Source: Bacteroidales bacterium (GTDB lineage: Bacteria > Bacteroidota > Bacteroidia > Bacteroidales > UBA932). From it: 56,842 nt of DNA. The notes under the pieces are model-generated. The model was not told where the DNA came from. It did no database searches and saw nothing but the letters and a program-made list of their open reading frames with translations. Both the position numbers and the translations under genes were made by a program. Below, piece after piece: positions 52,839 to 56,842 of this stretch; positions within the stretch are counted from its first letter, which is position 1; every line of letters begins with the position of its first letter. Where the stretch lies: positions 1 through 56,842 of the forward strand of contig JAFTMS010000030.1 in assembly GCA_017452265.1 (NCBI GenBank), written 5' to 3'.

Positions 52839-55800
52839 TTAGAAATTTATGTTCAGCCTCAAAGAATACGTACGTGGACGCGGCCAGATGGTGTTGTCGA
52901 TGCCGTTTTCCGAGATCACTTCCGGATCCATGCCGCTGTAGCCCGTGATTATGAACACGTTCTGCACTCCGAACGCAACGCGGATGTCTGTGCTGAACGA
53001 GCCCACCGCGCGGAATGTGTATCCGAGGTTGATGTCGTCGAGACGGAAGAAGGATGCGTTCTCGATGAAGTAGTCCGAATACCACTGCTCGCCGCTGTTC
53101 GGAGCCGTGAATCCTGTCTTTTTCACAAGCTTTGCCTGATTCGGCAGGTTGCCGGCGTTCAGGTCGAGGCTCGATGTGGAGTTGGCCGAAGCGAAATCGT
53201 TGAACACCCATGTGCCGGCCGAGCCGTGTCCGTTGAATCCGAAGTCCCAGTTTTTCCAGGACACTTTGGCATTCACTCCGTAATAGAATTTCGGAGTGAC
53301 GCTCTTTCCACTCATGTAGCGGTCGTTTCCGGTGATGGCTCCGTCCCCGTCACAGTCCACGAACTCGTTCTGAAGAGGCTTTCCGTCGGCATCGTATTTC
53401 TGCTGGTACACATAATACGTATATGGCGCATATCCCACCATCTGGCGGCAGAGATATCCTCCGGTTCCCTTGGATATGGTTCCGGTCTCGATGTAATAGT
53501 TCTTGTCCTCGGTGGTGTTCAGTTTTGTGAATTCCGTGTTCTGGAATGTCCCGTTGAATCCCACCTGCACGCTCCAGTCTCCTGTCTGCACGGGAATGCC
53601 GCTGAGTGAGAACTCCAGACCCCGGTTTCGTATGGATCCGACATTGGTCATGAGCTTGTTCCCGAAGTTCGAGCCCATAGGTATCTGCACGGAGTTCAGG
53701 AGATTGCGTGTGTTTCTGATATATGCATCCACGCTTCCCGTAAGCCTTTCTCCGAAGAACCCGAAGTCGATGCCTGCGTTGTATGTGAGGGTGGTTTCCC
53801 ATTTTATCTCAGGGTCATATGCCTGGGGCGTGAGAGGGAATGAATATATGGCGTTGCCTTCGGTGTCAGCTCCCATGAAGTAGGTCTTTCCGGTGTCTGT
53901 CGTCCTGATGTAGCGGGCCAGATGCACATAGTCTCCGATGCCGTCCTGCTGTCCCGTCACACCTGCCGAAAGCCGGAACTTCAATGTCGAGACCGCTTTC
54001 GCATCCTTCATGAAGTCCTCCCCGGCGACGTTCCACGCAAATGCTCCTGATGGGAATATGCCCCATCTGTGGGCCTTCGCGAATTTGGACGAGCCGTCGG
54101 CCCTGACCGAAAGGGTGAAGACATAACGCGAATCTACTGAGTAGTTCGCACGTCCGTAGAATGAGATGAGGTAGTTCTCATTGCGCCATATAGGATACAT
54201 TTCCTCCGGCGTCAGGCCGTTGCTGAGGTTGATTTCATGGGTTTCATTGTAATACGACACGCTGCGGTTCGACCAGTAATTGTTCTGCCACGAGTAGCCG
54301 GCGAGAAGGTCGAGCGTGTGTATGCCCCATGTCTCATTATAGTTTGCATATGTCTCGAAAAGCTGGCTCCTGCTGATGTGCCTTCCCTTGCTGTACTGGC
54401 CGATACCGAGGTTCTGGGTGTCCGTGTATGCCTGGAATGAACCCGGTCTCACTCCGTTGTACGAGTCTGTGGCTGTGATGTCCAGACCTGCGCTGACATT
54501 GAAGCTCAGCGCCTCGAAGCCGTGTACCTTGTAGTTTACGGCCATGCGGCCGATGAAGCGTTTCGATGCGGCTGTGCTGATGTTGTCATATATCATCGAA
54601 AGAGGGCTCGGGCCTACGAGGGTGTTCGGCGAGAATTCGTCACCTCGGCCGTTGCCGTAGTTCCACCAGCCGTTTGTGGTGCTGTAGTCGATTGTGCCGT
54701 CGGCATTCCTCCAGCGCGGATCCTGCGTCGGATTGAAGAATGCCGCCTTGCCTATGGCTCCGCTGTCCGCATAGTCCGAATGGGCATACACTCCCTTCAT
54801 GTTCAGGTCTATGCTCAGGTGCTTGTCGAAGAAGCTTGGCGTGAGACTTATGTCGGCGGTGCCTCTGTCGTAGCGGGAGGATTCGAGAGTGCCGTTCTGG
54901 CCGCTGTAGCCCACTGAGGCGCGGAGCGGAATGTGCTCATACAGATTGCCGTACAGGCTCACGTTGTGCTCCGTCACGAAGGCCGTGCGGAAGATCAGCG
55001 CCTGCCAGTCAGTGGATGAAGTGCCGTAGAGCTCCTCGATTCTGTCGCCGGTGGATGTGCCTGCAGGATAGGTCTGCGAGTAGTATTCACGAAGCTCGGA
55101 CGGACTCATCACTGGGACGCTCCTGGTGTTCTGCTGTATGCTGAAACTGCCGTTGTAGGCAATCTGGAGGGTGTCCCCCCTGCCTTTCTTGGTCGTGATT
55201 ATGATTACGCCGTTGGATGCACGCGAGCCGTATATCGCTGCTGCCGATGCGTCTTTCAGAATGGAAAACGATTCTATGTCGTTCGGATTCAGCAGGTCGA
55301 GCGGATTGGACATCGCGCCGCCGGCACCGCTGGCAATCGGCACGCCGTCAATCACGATGAGAGGGTCGTTCGAGGCGTTCAGCGATGCAGAACCGCGGAT
55401 CCTGATGCGCGAACCGGAGCCGGGTCCTCCGTCCCCCGGCGTCACGAGCAGTCCCGCCACCTTGCCTTTCAGCATGTCCTGTGTGGAAACGACGGCACCT
55501 CTGTTGATGTCCTCCGCCTTTATGGCCGCCACCGAACCGGTCATGTCGTCCTTGCGGACGGTTCCGTATCCGATCACGACCACTTCGTCAAGAAATTCAT
55601 TGTCTTCCTGCAGTATCACGTTCTGGGGAATCTGAGATGCAGGGTATGTGACCGTCCGATAGCCGATGCAGCTTATTTCCACAACGGATTCCGGAGAGGA
55701 AACGGTCAGGGAGTAGCTTCCGTCCAGGTCGGTCGATGTACCGTTCGAGGTGTCCTGCTCCACGACAGCCGCTCCGATGACCGGGCCGTGACTGTCCGAG

Positions 55801-55898
55801 ACAGTGCCGTTTATCCCATATCCGCCCTGTGCGAGCAGGGGAGCGCCGCCCAGGCCAGCCAGCATGAGCGCCGCGCCAATTGTCAACAATCTGTTCAT
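52839..55898 (-). CDS. SusC/RagA family TonB-linked outer-membrane transporter (second pair)
   Basis: A 1019-residue outer-membrane barrel. The start at 55898 (MNRLLTIGAALMLAGLGGAP) gives a signal peptide; the frame to 55997 adds 33 untypical residues. A carboxypeptidase-regulatory-like domain (GINGTVSDSHGPVIGAAVVE) is followed by the TonB box and plug start DEVVVIGYGTVRKDDMTGSV, and AIYGSRASNGVIIITTKKG. The barrel ends YSLRLNINF. No sigma/anti-sigma or two-component regulator lies nearby. Facing MalQ at its 3' end raises a starch or maltodextrin link, but nothing in the sequence fixes the ligand. Confidence 0.93.
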   Translation of the reverse strand: MNRLLTIGAALMLAGLGGAPLLAQGGYGINGTVSDSHGPVIGAAVVEQDTSNGTSTDLDGSYSLTVSSPESVVEISCIGYRTVTYPASQIPQNVILQEDNEFLDEVVVIGYGTVRKDDMTGSVAAIKAEDINRGAVVSTQDMLKGKVAGLLVTPGDGGPGSGSRIRIRGSASLNASNDPLIVIDGVPIASGAGGAMSNPLDLLNPNDIESFSILKDASAAAIYGSRASNGVIIITTKKGRGDTLQIAYNGSFSIQQNTRSVPVMSPSELREYYSQTYPAGTSTGDRIEELYGTSSTDWQALIFRTAFVTEHNVSLYGNLYEHIPLRASVGYSGQNGTLESSRYDRGTADISLTPSFFDKHLSIDLNMKGVYAHSDYADSGAIGKAAFFNPTQDPRWRNADGTIDYSTTNGWWNYGNGRGDEFSPNTLVGPSPLSMIYDNISTAASKRFIGRMAVNYKVHGFEALSFNVSAGLDITATDSYNGVRPGSFQAYTDTQNLGIGQYSKGRHISRSQLFETYANYNETWGIHTLDLLAGYSWQNNYWSNRSVSYYNETHEINLSNGLTPEEMYPIWRNENYLISFYGRANYSVDSRYVFTLSVRADGSSKFAKAHRWGIFPSGAFAWNVAGEDFMKDAKAVSTLKFRLSAGVTGQQDGIGDYVHLARYIRTTDTGKTYFMGADTEGNAIYSFPLTPQAYDPEIKWETTLTYNAGIDFGFFGERLTGSVDAYIRNTRNLLNSVQIPMGSNFGNKLMTNVGSIRNRGLEFSLSGIPVQTGDWSVQVGFNGTFQNTEFTKLNTTEDKNYYIETGTISKGTGGYLCRQMVGYAPYTYYVYQQKYDADGKPLQNEFVDCDGDGAITGNDRYMSGKSVTPKFYYGVNAKVSWKNWDFGFNGHGSAGTWVFNDFASANSTSSLDLNAGNLPNQAKLVKKTGFTAPNSGEQWYSDYFIENASFFRLDDINLGYTFRAVGSFSTDIRVAFGVQNVFIITGYSGMDPEVISENGIDNTIWPRPRTYSLRLNINF

Positions 55899-56009
55899 AT
55901 CAAGTCCTGTTTTATATACAGAACCGATATAATCAATCCTTATTCCAAACTGAATCCCTTGATTAACCGGCGTGAGATTTTCGTGACATTCCGCCAAAAC
56001 CCTTGGTGC

Positions 56010-56086
56010 TCCGTGAAATCGCGCCTTTTTCCGGAGCAGTCATGCAAAAAATCTTGTTGCTCCGGAAAATCAAGCTTTTCTCCGGA
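56010..56086. repeat. REPIN-like hairpin repeat, site E (doublet)
   Basis: Hairpins begin at 56010 (TCCGTGAAA, loop TCGCGCCT, TTTTCCGGA) and 56061 (TCCGGAAAA, loop TCAAGCTT, TTCTCCGGA), exactly 51 bp apart. The first loop equals that of site A. The 25-base spacer GCAGTCATG followed by CAAAAAATCTTGTTGC keeps the family pattern. Unlike the others, this site lies upstream of a susC gene and not between convergent ends. Confidence 0.9.
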
Positions 56087-56394
56087 GCACTTTCCGTAAT
56101 TTCCGACTCGGAGCTGCAATCAGCGCTGCCATTCTGCATGGCGGAACATCGTGCGTAAAATGCAATCGATTGCAGCTTAGGCGATTATACGAAGTGCGTG
56201 CCGACCAAGGTGAGCACGCAGTTTTGGATGCCTGTGGTATCAGGACCAGATACTTCTGAACACGTCTGAACATTAGTCGGTAAACCGTCACCTGAGGATC
56301 ATGAGCCTGTTTGCGGCAGAAGAATACGGACCGGCGGAAAGGGGAAACATGTGCGTAATTGCCGTCAAGCTTGGTATTACCCACTCTTCTCACG

Positions 56395-56532
56395 TCATTG
56401 CGAGGCCGTCAGGCCGTGGCAATCTGAAGCGACGTTGCCCAATCGACGAAGGCACTTGAACTTTGCAAAAGAATCTTCACCTTGGAATGACTCCGCCCGT
56501 AGTGCATTTCTGCATCACGGGCGGAATGAAAG
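56395..56532. repeat. intergenic inverted repeats (two short hairpins)
   Basis: ATTGC (about 56395) and GCAAT (about 56420) flank nested GGCC motifs, the arrangement of common intergenic repeats of the type TCATTGCGAGG...GGCAATC. Further on, CCGCCCGT (56493-56500) pairs with ACGGGCGG (56517-56524), with AGTGCA/TGCAT inside. Both lie in the 655-bp gap before the Rpn-type gene, which otherwise shows site E and no credible gene. Confidence 0.5.
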
Positions 56533-56553
56533 AGCTGCATGTGTAATATGTTG

Positions 56554-56842
56554 CTACTGCTCTGCGGTCAGAGCTTCGACTGCTTCTGCATCGAGACCGG
56601 TGAACTGCACAATCTGCTCCAACGGCATTCCGGCTGCCAGCATCTTGCTCGCCATCTCGGCCTGAGCTTCTGAGCGGCCTCTGGCTTCACCTCTGGCTTC
56701 GCCCTCGGCCATGCCGTCCTCTCTGGCGGCCTTCAGTTCTCCTCTGCGTCTTTTTTCGTCGTACATGTCGTCCTCGTATTGTTTGCGTTTGTCCTTTCCG
56801 AACAGGTCTATCTCCCATGAGTCGAGGATGCTCTTGCACGGC
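56554..56842 (-). CDS. Rpn/PD-(D/E)XK-type transposase-nuclease family protein, C-terminal part (cut by the window edge)
   Basis: An open frame runs off the right edge; the visible 3' part reads WEIDLFGKDKRKQYEDDMYD and ends LDAEAVEALTAEQ. An ATG at 56766 is internal, not the start. The charged spacer with MAEGEARGEARGRSEAQ repeats and the terminal AGMPLEQIVQFTGLDAEAV helix are characteristic of Rpn-type recombination-promoting nucleases, whose catalytic domain would lie beyond the window. Such genes are multicopy in Bacteroidales, and repeat length in the EARGE segment varies. Confidence 0.7.
   Translation of the reverse strand, partial: PCKSILDSWEIDLFGKDKRKQYEDDMYDEKRRRGELKAAREDGMAEGEARGEARGRSEAQAEMASKMLAAGMPLEQIVQFTGLDAEAVEALTAEQ

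Noticed and set aside
4167-56086. The 51-bp repeats as CRISPR arrays
   Set aside because: Only one to three units per site, the palindromic half is as variable as the spacer in its loop, spacers are similar between sites, and no cas genes are present.
4167-56086. The 9-8-9 hairpins as integron attC sites
   Set aside because: No integrase gene or cassette-like gene order, and units are scattered in intergenic gaps beside housekeeping genes; size and box structure do not fit attC.
56070-56393. Minus-strand open frame of 107 codons in the gap upstream of susC
   Set aside because: Arg/Ser-rich low-information sequence, starts in and runs over repeat sequence, no domain or export signal.
1-56842. 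tRNA, rRNA, tmRNA or RNase P genes
   Set aside because: Intergenic gaps were read for cloverleaf-like and known conserved blocks; nothing convincing was found.

Overview
The window is chromosomal DNA from a member of the Bacteroidota, most likely order Bacteroidales. The evidence is two SusC/SusD outer-membrane pairs, many lipoproteins, DUF4843, PKD-like and fimbrillin-type proteins, Gld-type ABC components, a CBM20-GH77 MalQ, a PD-(D/E)XK/AAA-like ATPase, and Bacteroidota-type promoters (-7 box TAnnTTTG, sometimes with a -33 TTTG). Genus cannot be fixed from what is visible. No rRNA, tRNA, CRISPR array, plasmid or phage module was seen. Most genes are moderately GC-rich. The segment from about 38.3 to 41.0 kb is clearly AT-rich and looks acquired.

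Layout. 0.1-3.0 kb: a lysine/meso-DAP operon (dapD, a LysN-like aminotransferase, dapF). 3.0-4.0 kb: a DUF4465 lipoprotein and a 59-residue membrane protein. 4.2-5.4 kb (-): ispF and a lipoprotein-type peptide deformylase. 5.5-9.5 kb (+): small membrane protein, mutL, rhomboid protease, membrane endonuclease/exonuclease/phosphatase-fold protein. 25.9 down to 9.6 kb (-): an unbroken run of ten genes, namely a GldA-like ATPase, two GldF-GldG fusions, two short MutS-like ATPases, SusC, SusD, DUF4843, PKD-like and fimbrillin-like lipoproteins. 26.0-29.8 kb (+): tsaC/sua5, rsmE, a phosphodiesterase, a cysteine-rich lipoprotein, radA. 29.8-32.5 kb: dacB (-) and galE (+). 32.6-36.7 kb: recO, rdgB (-) divergent from an S41 protease, a HAD phosphatase and a small conserved gene (+). 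36.9-38.3 kb: MATE exporter (-). 38.3-41.0 kb: AT-rich island with a REP-associated tyrosine transposase (RAYT), two lipoprotein-like genes and a strongly folded intergenic region. 41-44.3 kb: rsgA (-), prenyl diphosphate synthase and U32 protease (+). 44.5-51.2 kb: SGNH hydrolase (-), OPA-type transporter, AAA-like/PD-(D/E)XK protein and malQ (+). 51.2-55.9 kb: second SusC/SusD pair (-). The right edge cuts an Rpn-type nuclease gene.

The most unusual structure is a dispersed family of 26-nt hairpins (9-bp arm, 8-nt variable loop, 9-bp arm). Where a site has more than one hairpin they recur at exactly 51 bp. There are five intergenic sites (about 4.17, 32.5, 36.8, 44.4 and 56.0 kb), four of them between convergent gene ends. 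Two sites are perfect 87-bp inverted copies of each other and bracket a 4.2-kb block that could invert. The RAYT gene is flanked by hairpins of different sequence but similar geometry (52-bp period), which suggests a REP/REPIN-like origin.

Other points: the ten-gene run couples an ABC/Gld-like exporter, paired MutS-like ATPases and a nutrient-uptake pair; an aminotransferase sits where DapC activity is needed; a deformylase carries a lipoprotein signal; MutL has lost its endonuclease motif; and one lipoprotein has its signal peptide in a different frame, next to a possible slippery site. All functional statements come from reading motifs and gene order. No database search or computation was run.
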